Notes: generated by a model not told the origin, from the sequence alone. Shown: positions 49,180 to 59,786, numbered from the stretch's first letter. The stretch: DNA of 64,000 nt from CAVQJU01 sp963754955 (GCA_963754955.1 CAVWHY010000008.1:310001-374000), one strand, 5' to 3'. Made by a program: numbers and translations.

Positions 49180-50496
49180 TCAGAACGTCACGACCGCGCA
49201 GATCGTCGTGCGATTGCCGACCGCCTCGAATGCCTCGCGGGTGCGGTCGAGCGGATACGTCGCCGTGACCATTGCGTTCGCATCGAACAATCGCTGCTCG
49301 ACGAGCTTCACGAACCGAGGCACGTCGGCGCGGGCGTTCACGCCGCCGTACTGCCCCGCATGGTGAATGCGTCCGCGGTTCGACCATGCACCGGCCGGCA
49401 GCGTCAGGTTGCCGCGCGGCAAGCCCAGCGTGATCAGGTGTCCGCCCGCGCGCGTCATCTCCCAGGCCTGACGCGTGGGAACAAGCGCCGTCGGATCGGG
49501 CCCGCGCTCGACGGTCGGCCGCACGGTGTCGGCGCCGACAGTCGCCACGACGCAGTCCGCGCCGCGACTGTCGCTGTCGCGTGTGGAATCCCGTCCGCCG
49601 AGCAGCTTGCGATCGGTCGGCCCACTGCAGATGTCGCGAATCTTCTGCACCAGGCCGTCGCCTTCGACGTTCGGATCCAGCACTGTCGTCGCACCCAGCC
49701 TTGTCGCCAGCGCGCGGCGCGCGGCGATCGGCTCGACGCAGATGATGCGAGAGGCGCCCATGATGCGGGCTCCCTGCACCGCACTCAATCCGACCGGGCC
49801 GGCGCCCATCACCACGACGTTGTCGCCGAATCGGACCGGAACGAAAGTCGTCACGGCGCCGAGGCCGGTGGCGCCCACGCAGCCCAACACCGCGAGATCG
49901 GCGGCCGGCACGGTCGTGATGGCGGGCACACAATACCACTCGAACGTAATCATCAGGTCGGCGAAACCGCCGGTGTTGTTGTGCTGGTGGACCGGCGTCC
50001 CGTCATCGAGTTCGCCGATCGGCAGCAGCGGTTCGCCTGCCGATGGATTCATCTGGCAGATATCGCCGCGTCCGCGAAGGCAGTCGTAGCACTGTCCACA
50101 GTTCGGCGTGTTCGTGACGAGCACGCGATCGCCCGGGTGAAAACGCCTCACCGCCGCGCCGACCGCCTCCACCACGCCGACGCCGCCGTGGCCCAGGATC
50201 CGGGCTGCGACCACGCCGCCGGCACCCCCGACTGGTCCGCTTCCGAGCGCCTGGTTGACGATGGTGTAGCAGCACTGGGTCGCCTCCGTGCGGATGACGA
50301 CCATATCGTCGCGAAGGGCCGAGAGACGAACCTCGCGGACCGACGCACCTGCTGCGGTTCGGATGAACGCGCGAAATCGCCGGCCGGTCAGATTCGATCC
50401 CGCGGTGGCCCCCTGCTGCGCCTCCACTGCGCCGGCTGGGCCGGCAGCGGCGGCGACGGCGGCAGCCCCGCGCTTGAGAAGATCCCGCCGTTTCAT
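49180..50496 (-). CDS. Zinc-dependent medium-chain dehydrogenase with a Tat-type signal
   Basis: A 438-residue protein. It opens MKRRDLLKRGAAAVAAAAGP, a twin-arginine signal (R-R-D-L-L-K), rare for an NAD-dependent dehydrogenase. The catalytic fold is standard MDR: GHGGVGVVEAVGAAVRRFHP, structural-zinc cysteines in TNTPNCGQCYDCLRGRGDIC, and the Rossmann VVVMGAGPVGLSAVQGARIM. Its start overlaps the hydrolase stop (50493-50496). Either the enzyme is exported and loads cofactor first, or the signal is not used. Confidence 0.8.
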   Translation of the reverse strand: MKRRDLLKRGAAAVAAAAGPAGAVEAQQGATAGSNLTGRRFRAFIRTAAGASVREVRLSALRDDMVVIRTEATQCCYTIVNQALGSGPVGGAGGVVAARILGHGGVGVVEAVGAAVRRFHPGDRVLVTNTPNCGQCYDCLRGRGDICQMNPSAGEPLLPIGELDDGTPVHQHNNTGGFADLMITFEWYCVPAITTVPAADLAVLGCVGATGLGAVTTFVPVRFGDNVVVMGAGPVGLSAVQGARIMGASRIICVEPIAARRALATRLGATTVLDPNVEGDGLVQKIRDICSGPTDRKLLGGRDSTRDSDSRGADCVVATVGADTVRPTVERGPDPTALVPTRQAWEMTRAGGHLITLGLPRGNLTLPAGAWSNRGRIHHAGQYGGVNARADVPRFVKLVEQRLFDANAMVTATYPLDRTREAFEAVGNRTTICAVVTF

Positions 50497-51470
50497 CTCG
50501 TATGGACAATGATGGCTGCCGGGAACTGCTTGCGCTGCAGCGACCACTGCGCGTCCTGACACAATCCGCAGTTCTCCCCGACGAACCGTGCGGCGCTCTG
50601 CGTGTCGCCGCGGAGCTGCCAGTCGAGCCAGCTCACGGCGACCGATGCCGCCGCGCCGCCGTTCGGCTCGAGAAATGTGCCGCCGTGCCCGACGGGAAGG
50701 TTCGCCACGGCGACCGGCACGTGCGCGATTCGCCCGAAGTCGTCCATGCCGTTCACATACGCGATGTCTTTGGGTCCGCCGAGGATGTAGATCGTCGGCG
50801 TGTGCAGCGTCGTCAGCACGTCCTTGCGGACGTCCATGCCCGGAATCGCGCCGGGGCCATCGTTCAGCACGCCGGTGTTGTGCAGCACCATCGTCTTCAC
50901 GCGCGGATCCTTCGCGACCTGCAGCGCCTGCAAGCCGCCGCAGCTCCAGCCGGAGTACGCGACGAGCGCGGGATCGATGCGGCCGAAGAACGGGCTGCCG
51001 GATCGGGCGTTCTCGGCGAGCGCCCAGTCGACCGCGTCGGTGAGGTCCGACGTCTTCGTGCGCGGCGGCAGGATCTGGCCTGGCTGTGTCGTCGGACGGG
51101 GCTCTCGCGGCGGAGCGCCCGGCCCGCTGAGAATGCGGCCGCTCGCGATCACGAGGTACCCGTGGGAGGCGATTTCGAGCAGGTGCAACCGGCTGCTCGC
51201 GCCGTCGTCGGAACATCCGCCGTTCCCCCAGGCCACCACCCCCAGCTTGAGGGCGCCGAGCGCGGCGAGATCTTTCGGGCGGTAGACTACGTGTGCCGGC
51301 AGGGACGCGACTTCCTCTTTGATCGCCGGGAAACGCCCGGTGCCGGCCGTATCGGGCCGATTGTTGCTGTCTGCCGGCGGCTGTGCGGCCGCAGCGGGGC
51401 CCGTGGTGACGAACACGAGGGCGGCCAGGCCGAGGCACGACAGAGCGCGACGGATGTGATTAGTGGTCAT
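50493..51470 (-). CDS. Secreted alpha/beta hydrolase
   Basis: A 325-residue protein with a signal peptide (MTTNHIRRALSCLGLAALVF). LGVVAWGNGGCSDDGASSRL is the oxyanion region, GWSCGGLQALQVA the nucleophile elbow with Ser, and PTIYILGGPKDIAYVNGMDD and VGHGGTFLEPNG carry likely Asp and His. It resembles poly(ethylene terephthalate)-hydrolase/cutinase-like and acidobacterial esterases but has no lid. Coupled to the zinc dehydrogenase by ATGA, so ester cleavage followed by alcohol oxidation is possible. Confidence 0.75.
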   Translation of the reverse strand: MTTNHIRRALSCLGLAALVFVTTGPAAAAQPPADSNNRPDTAGTGRFPAIKEEVASLPAHVVYRPKDLAALGALKLGVVAWGNGGCSDDGASSRLHLLEIASHGYLVIASGRILSGPGAPPREPRPTTQPGQILPPRTKTSDLTDAVDWALAENARSGSPFFGRIDPALVAYSGWSCGGLQALQVAKDPRVKTMVLHNTGVLNDGPGAIPGMDVRKDVLTTLHTPTIYILGGPKDIAYVNGMDDFGRIAHVPVAVANLPVGHGGTFLEPNGGAAASVAVSWLDWQLRGDTQSAARFVGENCGLCQDAQWSLQRKQFPAAIIVHTR

Positions 51471-51500
51471 GCGCGGCAGTATCGCATGTGAGAACGAGCG

Positions 51501-53120
51501 ATGAGAATCAAGCTTTCGTCTACGTTGGTCTGCACGGCGGTGCTGGCGTTCGCGGCGGGGTCCGGCCACACCGGCCTCGCCGCCGTCGATCCGGAGGCTC
51601 CCGGCGCGGCGAACTGTACGGCGCTCGCCACGGCGCAGTTCGCGACGGTGAAGGCCCTGAGCACGACCTATGACGCCGGGTCGACGACGCAGCCGGCCCA
51701 CTGTGTCGTGCGCGGGTCCGCGGCGCCTCGCACCGGCGTCGATGGGAAGACATACGAGACACGGTTCGAACTGCGCCTGCCGACCGCGTGGAACGGCCGG
51801 TTCCTGTATCAGGGCGGCGGAGGCAACGACGGCGCGGCGGCGCCGGCCGTCGGCCGCAACACGGGATCGTTTCCCGACACCGGCCTGCAACGAGGCTTTG
51901 CAGTCGTCACCACAGATGCGGGCCATCAGGGCGTGACGGCCGAGTTCGGTCTCGATCCGGTCGCGCGTGTGGATCACGCGTATGCGGCCCACGAACGGAC
52001 CTATACCATTGCGATCGCGATCCAATCGCGTTACTACGGCCGCGCACCCGACCGTAAGTACTTCGTCGGCTGCTCGGGCGGAGGACGCCAGGGCATGATG
52101 TTCGCGCAGCGTTATCCCACGTACTTCGACGGCATCGCCATCTGCGCACCGGCGATGAGCGTCTCGAGCGGCGCGACGATCGCCGCGGCCTGGGACACGC
52201 AGACGTACTTCGCTGCCGCCCCGGCCGATGCCAACGGACAACGCGTGCTCAGCCGCGCGTTCAGCGACGCCGACCTGGCGCTCGTCGCCCGCGGCATCAC
52301 GGCGGCATGCGATGCCGCCGACGGCGCGGCCGACGGGATGGTTCTTCGTCCCGAGGCGTGCCGCTTCGATCCGAAGACGCTGCTGTGCGGCGGGACGAAG
52401 GACGCGAACTGCCTGGCATCCGAGCAGGTCGCCGCACTCGATCGCGCCTTCGGCGGCCCGCGCACCTCGTCGGGGCGGGCACTCTATGTCGGACAGGCCT
52501 GGGATCCCGGCATCGCTGCCCCGGGCTGGCGCCAGTGGAAGCTGGGCACCTCGCCGACCGGCACGCCGAACTCCGCGAACACGACGCTGATGGCGGGCGC
52601 GCTGGCGTACGAGTTCGTCACGCCGCCCGACCCGTCGCTGGCAATCACGCGGTTCGATTTCGATCGCGATCCCCCGCGGATGGAGGCGTTCTCGGAGGTC
52701 TACGACACCTACCGTGACGCGACGCTCGCCGGCTTCCGCGCACGCGGCGGCAAGCTGCTGATCTTCCATGGGACAGCCGATCCGATATTCTCCGCGCTCG
52801 AGTCGATCGACTACTACCAGCGGCTCACGCGCAATAACGGCGGGCCGGACGCGACCGCCCGCTGGGCCCGGCTGTTTCTGGTTCCCGGCATGAATCACTG
52901 CGCCGGCGGTCCCGCGACGGACAGCTTCGACGGCCTCTCCGCCATCGTGGACTGGGTCGAGAAGGGCACGGCGCCCTCGCGCATCGACGCGGCGGCGCGG
53001 CCTGGCACGCCGTACTTCGCCGGGCGAACGCGTCCGCTCTGTGCGTATCCGTCGTACGCCCGCTACAGCGGCAGGGGCAGCCTGGAGGATCGCGCGAACT
53101 TCACGTGCGCGGCACCGTAA
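51501..53120 (+). CDS. Tannase/feruloyl esterase family protein
   Basis: A 539-residue secreted enzyme (signal MRIKLSSTLVCTAVLAFAAG). YETRFELRLPTAWNGRFLYQ and GGGGNDGA, the nucleophile in YFVGCSGGGRQGMMFAQRYP, then FHGTADPIFSALESIDYY for the Asp and LVPGMNHCAGGPATD for the His, match the family. A calcium-binding insert with paired Cys (AACDAADGAADGM) is seen at about 270. It is divergent from the hydrolase-dehydrogenase pair (30 nt) and may free phenolic acids. Confidence 0.9.
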   Translation: MRIKLSSTLVCTAVLAFAAGSGHTGLAAVDPEAPGAANCTALATAQFATVKALSTTYDAGSTTQPAHCVVRGSAAPRTGVDGKTYETRFELRLPTAWNGRFLYQGGGGNDGAAAPAVGRNTGSFPDTGLQRGFAVVTTDAGHQGVTAEFGLDPVARVDHAYAAHERTYTIAIAIQSRYYGRAPDRKYFVGCSGGGRQGMMFAQRYPTYFDGIAICAPAMSVSSGATIAAAWDTQTYFAAAPADANGQRVLSRAFSDADLALVARGITAACDAADGAADGMVLRPEACRFDPKTLLCGGTKDANCLASEQVAALDRAFGGPRTSSGRALYVGQAWDPGIAAPGWRQWKLGTSPTGTPNSANTTLMAGALAYEFVTPPDPSLAITRFDFDRDPPRMEAFSEVYDTYRDATLAGFRARGGKLLIFHGTADPIFSALESIDYYQRLTRNNGGPDATARWARLFLVPGMNHCAGGPATDSFDGLSAIVDWVEKGTAPSRIDAAARPGTPYFAGRTRPLCAYPSYARYSGRGSLEDRANFTCAAP

Positions 53121-53136
53121 ACGGGGACGTCAACGA

Positions 53137-53153
53137 ATGCCGTCTTACGGCAT
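53137..53153. terminator. Hairpin between convergent tannase and MBL genes
   Basis: ATGCCGT (53137-53143) and ACGGCAT (53147-53153), loop CTT. It lies in the 58-bp gap between the two ends. Confidence 0.4.
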
Positions 53154-53178
53154 CGACAGCCGCTGCGCCTCCGCGCAG

Positions 53179-54139
53179 TCAGCGGCCATACTCGAAATAG
53201 CGCAGCACAGTCGCCGCGTCGGTCTCGTACGGATGCTTCTCGCCCGCCGTGCGCGGCAGCTGCGCGAGCCTCGCGCGATCGTACGCGCGGTCGAACTCGG
53301 TATGGTTCGTCATCACGACCGTCGCGCCGGCCGCCGCCGCAGCCTTCGCCATCGTGCGCTGGCTGTCGCGGTAGATGGCGAAGTTCTCCGCCCGCCGCGG
53401 GAAGTTGAACGCCGTGCCGCCGGCGTACGCGACCACCATCGGCGCGTCCCCTGTCCCTGACCGGGAAGATGTACGACAGCGTACCCGGCGTGTGACCCGG
53501 CGTGGCGATCACGTCGACGGTCGTGTCGCCGAGCGTGATCTTCGTGCCTTCGGCTCCGACCACGACGTCGCGCTTCGGGACGCCGCCGGGCGCCGACGCG
53601 GGACGCTGCAGCGTCGAATCCCAATCCGCCGCGCCCATCACGATCTTCGCGCGGTAACGGCTCTGGAGCAGCGCCGCGCCCTGGTCGTGATCGCCGTGCG
53701 CGTGGCTGATCAGCACGTATTTGATACTGCGCGGATCGAGTCCGAGCGTCGTCAGACCCTCGACGATCTCCGGCTCGATGGCATAGTCGAACAGCGTGTC
53801 GATGAGGACGATGCCGTCGTTCGTCGTCAGCGCCCAGGAGGAGTGAATTTTCGTGCCGACGAAGTAGAGGTTGTCGAACACTTTGTAAGGCTTTGCGTAC
53901 CAGAGCGCGCGATCAGGCACCGTGCGGGCGGCGGGCGGCGCGGCGCCCCGGGCCGGAGCGCTCTGGAGATTGTCGGGCGCGACGCAGATGCGGAGGAACG
54001 TGCCTGCGTAGTCGAGACCGGCGGCGCGCTTCGCAGCCTTCACGAGGTTATCCGGTGTGGCCGGGGCAGGCGCCTGGGCGTGCACCGTCAAGTCGATCGC
54101 CCCGAACACCGCGGCAGCGACCAGCAGACAGCTTCTCAT
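53179..54139 (-). CDS. Secreted metallo-beta-lactamase-fold hydrolase (one frameshift)
   Basis: The ATG at 54139 gives a signal peptide (MRSCLLVAAAVFGAIDLTVH). The metal motif is VLISHAHGDHDQGAALLQ (HxHxDH), followed by VDVIATPGHTPGTLSYIF with the next His. The frame shifts near 53450, and MVVAYAGGTAFNFPRRAENF and VVMTNHTEFDRAYDRARLAQ with the last His continue to 53179. Layout and export are those of subclass B3-type MBL proteins, but many such proteins in soil bacteria are not antibiotic hydrolases. Confidence 0.8.
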
Positions 54140-54161
54140 CGCAATCTCCTTTCGCGGCGCG

Positions 54162-56232
54162 TCAGTCGCGCGGCCCGTAATGCGGCGCTGTCTGACCCAG
54201 CTCGATCGCGCCGAGGTCGGGAGCCGCGCCAGCGAATCCATCCGTCACGTTCGGCAACGTCTTTCCGCGATCAACGGCTGCCGATCCAGGCTTCAGCCTG
54301 AAGTCGAACGATTCGGCCTTGTAGACTTTCTGGACCGTCGCGACGTCCTGCGCGTCGAGCCTCGGGACGTTCATGAACACGTCGTAGTCGACGAGGACGC
54401 TGTGCTGATCCTGATGCGTGGCACGGCTGTACTCCTCGAGCGTGTCGTACTGGCGCGTCTCGAGCGACGATGGCGCAGGCGCCGGGCCCGGCGCCGCGTC
54501 CCCGCATCAACGGACTGTAGTCGGCAGCCGTCGCCCACGGCGGCGAGTTCCAGGCGAACGAATACGGCGCACCGGGATTCGGCCTGAAGCCGTTGTAATC
54601 CGACGAGGTGTAGTTCGTGTACGTGTTGATCGCGAAAATCGCGGGCGCCGAGTTCTCGCCGAGAAACAGGTTGTTCGCCCAGTGGACGTTCGACGCGCCC
54701 TGTGCCTGCGTCTCCGACAGCACGGTGTTGTTGTAGAAGATCGCGCCCGCCGAGCCGCCGGTCAGCCTCGTCGACCCGCCCGGCATGTGATACACGATGT
54801 TCCGGATCCAGTACACCGGCCCGCCGATCGCCGGCTGGTTGCAGAACGCGTGCGAGGCGGAGTTGATCATCATGTTCCGCATCACCCGCACGTTGTGCAT
54901 GCTGCCGTCCACTTCGAACGGGTTGTCGTGGAAGTTGGTCATGTAGTTGTTGTAGTAGTCGATCGAGACCGTGCGCCTGTCGAAGTACTCGCGCGTCGGA
55001 TACTTCGGGCCGCCGACCGCCGCCGAGCCGTCCGGATTCCCGTACGTCTCCGTATCGATGCCGTCGTGGAAGTTCGCGACGTAGTTGTACGCGATGACGT
55101 GCCCGGGGCCGTACACCTTGACCGCGATGTACGATCCCATCACCGGCGGAAACTTCTGTCCGTCTTTGCCGTCGAACTTCTTCCAGAACTCGCCCGCCCA
55201 GCCGATGACGTGATTGGGATCGTGCCGCCCGATGAAGTAGTTGTCGGCGATGTAGAAGTTGCTCGATCCCGAGTAGTTCGTGAACACGCCGGCGCCGATG
55301 TCCTCGAACCGGCAGCGTTTCACCGTGAGGCCTTTCGCGCCGGCGATGAACTGCGTGCCGGCGAGAATCGCGTAGTCGGTGTTCCGGAACGTCAGTCCCT
55401 CGAAGTACGTGTAGTCCGCGGCACGGACGTCGAACAGCGCGAAGTTGCCGGCGCCGTCGAAAATCGCCGGACCGTCGCCTGCGCCTTTGATGACGATCGG
55501 CTTCTCGGCGGTGCCCTTCGCGAGCAGGTAGTACGTCCCGTCGAGCGGCGTCGTGCGATTCACGGCAGGATCGTTCGTATATTCGTAGCGGTTGTATTTG
55601 TAGACGCCGGCGTGCACGAGGATGGTGTCGCCGGCCTTCACGCGCGGACGGCCGGCCGTGGCCCAGTCGGTGCCGGCGCAGGTGAGGTTGTACGCGCACA
55701 TCAGGCCTTCGAACGACGGCTCGATCTTCGCGCCTTTATAGCCTGGCGGATACACGTGGTAGACGTTGCCGCCCGCCGCCGGCATCGGCTCGGGACGCGT
55801 TCTCACCGTGACGGTCTTCGTGGCCTGGCCGCTCACGCCGTCGGGATCGCGAAGCACGAACCGCGCTTCGTAGGCCGTATCCGGTTCGAGATCGAGAATG
55901 CTGCCGGCGAACATGTTCGGCGCGATGACGTCGAGCTGATCGCCCTGCTTGATGCGCTCGCCCTGAAGCCGCAGCATCGGCAGCGCCTGCTTCCAGTCGG
56001 TCGTGCCCTGCTTCCGATACGACACGTCAACCGACGCGTTCCGGTTGTCGTCGCCCTGGATGAACCACTCGAAGCCGAGGTTGATCAGCGTCGGCGGATC
56101 GACGAGGAACTCGCCTGCCGTGACCGCACCGCCCGCCGCGGCGGCCGTCACCACGCGATGGCGGAGCCAGACGCCAATCACGACCGTGAACACGAGCGTG
56201 AGTGAAAGCGTTCGAAGTGCGGCTGTCTTCAT
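54162..56232 (-). CDS. Secreted parallel beta-helix protein (one frameshift)
   Basis: A protein of about 690 residues, signal MKTAALRTLSLTLVFTVVIG. An N-terminal fibronectin-like segment (AYEARFVLRDPDGVSGQATK) is followed by right-handed beta-helix turns from about residue 190 (RVKAGDTILVHAGVYKYNRY, FALFDVRAADYTYFEGLTFR, NFYIADNYFIGRHDPNHVIG). The frame shifts near 54495, and LETRQYDTLEEYSRATHQDQ continues to 54162. These helices often carry pectate-lyase-like or polysaccharide-binding sites, but no catalytic Arg/Asp set is clear. Right-handed repeats end in LDAQDVATVQKVYKAES. Confidence 0.8.
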
Positions 56233-56281
56233 GGCTGTTCCCTTTCCGAAACGGTCTCATCTTATGCGACACTGGCGGTCC

Positions 56282-57343
56282 ATGACGCGACGGTTTCTTG
56301 CGCCTTCATGCGCCGCAGCGATCGCGCTGTCCGCGTTCGGACCGGCGCCCGCGGCGCAGACAGCTCCGGTCCGCGGAATCTACAACTGGATTCACGGCAC
56401 CGGCGATGCCGAGCGCGCCTTCGCCTTTTATCACGACGTCTTCGGCATCGCGCTCGGGCGCTCGCCTTTCGCCGGCGCGGCGCCCGCCGACGCGCCACCG
56501 GAGACGATCCGGCCCGCGTCGCAGGCCGGCTCCGATCCGCTGGTCTGGGATCTCACGAACACGCACGGCTCGCGCTTCCGCACCGTGTTCATGCGGGTCC
56601 CGAACACCCCGTTCGGACTCGAGCTGTCCGAGTTCTTCGACATCGCGCGCGGCGATCGACCCGCCAATCCGTGGGACCCTGGCGCGTCGGCGCTCATCTT
56701 CTCGGTCCGCGATCTCGACGCCGTCGCCGGCAGGCTGAAGGCCCGCGGCGCGCCCGTCGTGACGCTCGGCGGGACCGCGGTCACGACGCCGGCCGGCCGC
56801 GCGCTGCTCGTACGCGATCCCGACGGATGCCTGGTTGAGGCAAGGCAGGCGCCGCCGGCAGCGGTGTCGAAGACCACGGGGCCGGGTGACGTGATCGACA
56901 CGTCGATCGCCATCACCGTGGCCAGCCGGAAACGCGCCCGCGAGTTCTACGAGACGTTGCTGGGCTTCTCCGTCGGGAACACTCGCACCGCGAACGCCGC
57001 GGAGCTGCGCCTGCATGGCCTCGCCGGCGGCACGCTCGCCGAAACGGCGATGTCGATACCCGGCACCGCCGTGACCGTCGTGCTGCGGGAGTTCGCGCTG
57101 CCGGCCGGAGCCGCACGGCCGGCCAGGCGGTTCGACTGGCGGCTTCAGGACGTCGGCTCGCCGCAATTCCAGCTCGAGGTGACCGGCCTCGATGCGCTGA
57201 TCGATCGCACGAAGCACGCGGGCTATCGGTTCCTCAGCGTCGGCGCGAAGCCGATTCAACGGGCGTTTGGACGGTTCGTGTTCGCAATCGATCCCGACGC
57301 CGTCCTCGTGGAGTTCGTCGAGCCGGCCGCGTCCGCGCGGTAG
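56282..57343 (+). CDS. Exported two-domain VOC (glyoxalase-fold) protein
   Basis: A 353-residue protein with a signal peptide (MTRRFLAPSCAAAIALSAFG). Two betaalphabetabetabeta modules follow: RGIYNWIHGTGDAERAFAFY with LELSEFFDI (first), and DTSIAITVASRKRAREFYET with FVFAIDPDAVLVEFVE (second). In VOC enzymes one metal site needs two His/Glu from each module. The first has His in WIHGT and Glu in LELSEFF; the second has no good His, so a complete metal site is doubtful. It lies next to an OmpA-like gene and shares the palindrome at 57333-57359. Confidence 0.75.
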   Translation: MTRRFLAPSCAAAIALSAFGPAPAAQTAPVRGIYNWIHGTGDAERAFAFYHDVFGIALGRSPFAGAAPADAPPETIRPASQAGSDPLVWDLTNTHGSRFRTVFMRVPNTPFGLELSEFFDIARGDRPANPWDPGASALIFSVRDLDAVAGRLKARGAPVVTLGGTAVTTPAGRALLVRDPDGCLVEARQAPPAAVSKTTGPGDVIDTSIAITVASRKRAREFYETLLGFSVGNTRTANAAELRLHGLAGGTLAETAMSIPGTAVTVVLREFALPAGAARPARRFDWRLQDVGSPQFQLEVTGLDALIDRTKHAGYRFLSVGAKPIQRAFGRFVFAIDPDAVLVEFVEPAASAR

Positions 57344-57359
57344 GCACGCTACCGCGCGG
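57333..57359. terminator. Palindrome holding both stop codons of convergent genes
   Basis: CCGCGCGGTAG (57333-57343) and CTACCGCGCGG (57349-57359) are exact inverses around GCACG. The first arm ends in the VOC stop TAG (57341-57343) and the second starts with the complement of the OmpA-like stop (57349-57351). Confidence 0.65.
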
Positions 57360-58167
57360 GCCCGCCGGCGTGGACCGTGATGACGGCGCGGCGGATGGCA
57401 TAGTCGTCGGCCCCGGTGGCCCGGGCGGACTCGTCGCGCCAGGTCACCTTGTAAGACGGCGATTTCAGGTTCGCCCCCTGCAGCAGCGTCGCCAGCTGCT
57501 CGGCCCGCCGTTTCCCCATGTCGGGCTCCTCCAGCATGACCTGTCCATTCGAGAGGCGTGCCGCGCCGCGGTAGCCGACGATCTCGATTTCCCGCGCGCC
57601 CACGGCACGGGCAAACTCCAGCACCTCCGTGAGCACCCGCGCATGGTTGAATCCGACGAGCGCGTCGAAATCGTACGGGACGACGAACTCCTTTTCCGGC
57701 GGCAGCGCGGCCGGCGGCGCCGGGGCCCGGGCCGGGGCGTTGTCGAACGCCAGCCGTCCCTTGCTCGGGCCCGGCGGCCGCGGCGGCTCGAACGTCAGGT
57801 TGTACCGCTCTTCAGCCGGCAGCAGGACGTTGCAGGAGGCGTCGGGCTCGGGCATCACCGACAGGTGCACCGGCTTCAGCACGATGCCACCGCAGATGCG
57901 GGGCTCGCCGGACACGGTGCCTTCGACCAGCACGCGGTGCCCGAGCCATGGCGGCGTGACCGGAGACGTCACGTCCGACTGAATCGTGAGGTAGTAGAGC
58001 TCGCCCTCGTACTCGGCCAGCCAGCACGGCACCGACGCCGTGTCGCGCACGATCGGGCAGCTCACGAAGTTCCTGCGCGGGCCGTCGGCGCCCGCACACA
58101 CCACCGCGCCAGACACGAGCCAGCCGGTGAACAGCAGCGTTCTGCGACCCACATGACGTGCGTTCAT
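57349..58167 (-). CDS. Exported OmpA-like C-terminal domain protein
   Basis: A 272-residue protein with an N-terminal signal (HVGRRTLLFTGWLVSGAVVC). The first half (IVRDTASVPCWLAEYEGELY, cysteine-rich) is not recognised. The C-terminal half resembles an OmpA/MotB domain: VPYDFDALVGFNHARVLTEV, AREIEIVGYRGAARLSNGQV and MGKRRAEQLATLLQGANLK. The OmpA peptidoglycan Asp/Arg pair is only partly present, so peptidoglycan binding is uncertain. Its ATG shares one base with the cytochrome stop (TGATG). Confidence 0.65.
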   Translation of the reverse strand: MNARHVGRRTLLFTGWLVSGAVVCAGADGPRRNFVSCPIVRDTASVPCWLAEYEGELYYLTIQSDVTSPVTPPWLGHRVLVEGTVSGEPRICGGIVLKPVHLSVMPEPDASCNVLLPAEERYNLTFEPPRPPGPSKGRLAFDNAPARAPAPPAALPPEKEFVVPYDFDALVGFNHARVLTEVLEFARAVGAREIEIVGYRGAARLSNGQVMLEEPDMGKRRAEQLATLLQGANLKSPSYKVTWRDESARATGADDYAIRRAVITVHAGGPAR

Positions 58168-59706
58168 CAGAGCGCCCCCAGAAAGGCGACGAGATCCTGC
58201 TTCTCCAGGTCGGAGTAGCCGATGTTGTAGCGGCGGTCGTAGAAGTCGACGAGCTCACGCAGCGTCGCCGCCGAACCGTTCGAGAAGTAGGGCGCGCGCG
58301 CGGCGAGACCGCGGAACTGCTCCATCACGATCGTGCCGACGTCGTTGCAGAGGCCGGAAATGAGCGCGCGCCCGGGGTCCTGCGTGTAGATGACGCGCCC
58401 GAGAAACGGATGCGGCCGCACACCCGGCTTGCAGGTGACGCGGAAAAGCGGCATCTGCGGCCTGGCCTCCGTCCACGGATTGAGCGGCACTTCGGTGGCC
58501 CACGGCAGGTTGGTCGTGCCGATGTCCATCCAGCCGTTGGCCGTATCCATCCCGGTCATGTGCATGCCGTGACACGTGGCGCAGGTCCGCTTGACGGGAT
58601 TACCAAGGCCCACCGAGTTCAGATGCATCGAGTCCTTGATCCAGAACGTGCGGAACATGAACACGTCGTGGCCGCGCGCAATCGATTCGCGCGACGCGTT
58701 GCGCGCGTTTTCCGTCTCGTCAGCCGTCCGCGGCAGGTGCGTCCATTTGCCGCCCAGCGGAAAGACATAGCGCGTCGTGTTGTTGCCGAGCACGCCGGCG
58801 TCGCCGGCGGCCAGATTGCGCGGGCCGAAGGCCGGAGGGCCGTCAGGCTCGACGAGGCTGCCGGCGTCGCGTCGCGCGACCTGCGCGATGTAGACCTCGC
58901 GCTCGAAGCTCGTGATGCGCGCGACCTGTGCGGCGCTCAGGTTCCCCGCGATCTGCAGGTGGTTCTTCGCGGCGTCCTGCGCCTGCACGGCCAGCGTGGC
59001 TGCGCGCGCATCGGACATCAGGTTCATGCTCGTCGGCTTGCCCGTTTCAGGATCCGTCGCCGACGGCATGCCGTTCTTGCCGATGAACGGGCCCACGCCG
59101 AAGTTCTGGTGGGTGGTGTACTTCGTGTTGGCCACGGGCCTCGGTCGCCGGTAAACGGAGATGGTCGGCGTCGCGCTGTTCAGCCCGTACCGCGCATCCA
59201 TATTGCAGCCGCCCGGATCGCGCACGACGTCAATCGTGAACTCGGGATCGATGGGGCTGCCATCCGGACGCTGCGGAGGCCACGGGAGCGCCACCCTGAA
59301 CAGACCGCGCTCGAGCAGCTGCGAGTGCGAACGGGGATCGGCGGGCGGCAGGTTGGGACAGTTCATCCCGTCCACGGCTGCAAACAGCGGGTCCTTGCCC
59401 GCGGTGGCCGTCCACCGCTCTCGAATGCTGCGCACCGACAACGACATCGCGTCGGACGGCTGGTGACACGTGACGCAGGCGCGGCCGTTCGTGCCGATGG
59501 GCTCGAAGAACGGATGCCCCTTCGTGTCGATCTGACCGGACGTGTTCAGCACGCCGAGCTGACCCTGATCGTTCTCGTACGTCGCGAACTCCGGCAACGG
59601 CGTTCCCTGGCCCGGACTCCACCACGACGTCGACGACGCCGGCGCCGCTGCCACGAAGACCGCCGAGAGCCACAGGGCGAGCAGCGTCAGATTGCCATTT
59701 GGTCAT
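58167..59706 (-). CDS. Di-haem cytochrome c peroxidase-like protein (frameshift in the signal)
   Basis: The start is ATG 59706 (MTKWQ); one base shift near 59690 leads into LTLLALWLSAVFVAAAPASS, a signal peptide, and a protein of about 510 residues. Haem sites are NGRACVTCHQPSDAMS (about 75) and VKRTCATCHGMHMTGMD (about 330), typical of di-haem peroxidase relatives. The end ELVDFYDRRYNIGYSDLEKQ matches the family's last helix. Peroxidase activity is not certain in this subgroup. It is followed by the OmpA-like gene (1-nt overlap). Confidence 0.8.
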
Positions 59707-59786
59707 CGGGACTCCATTGTCATGCACTCGAAGACGGCACGCCCGCTCAAAGATCGCTCAAATCTCGACGATCGGTCCCGGTCTGG

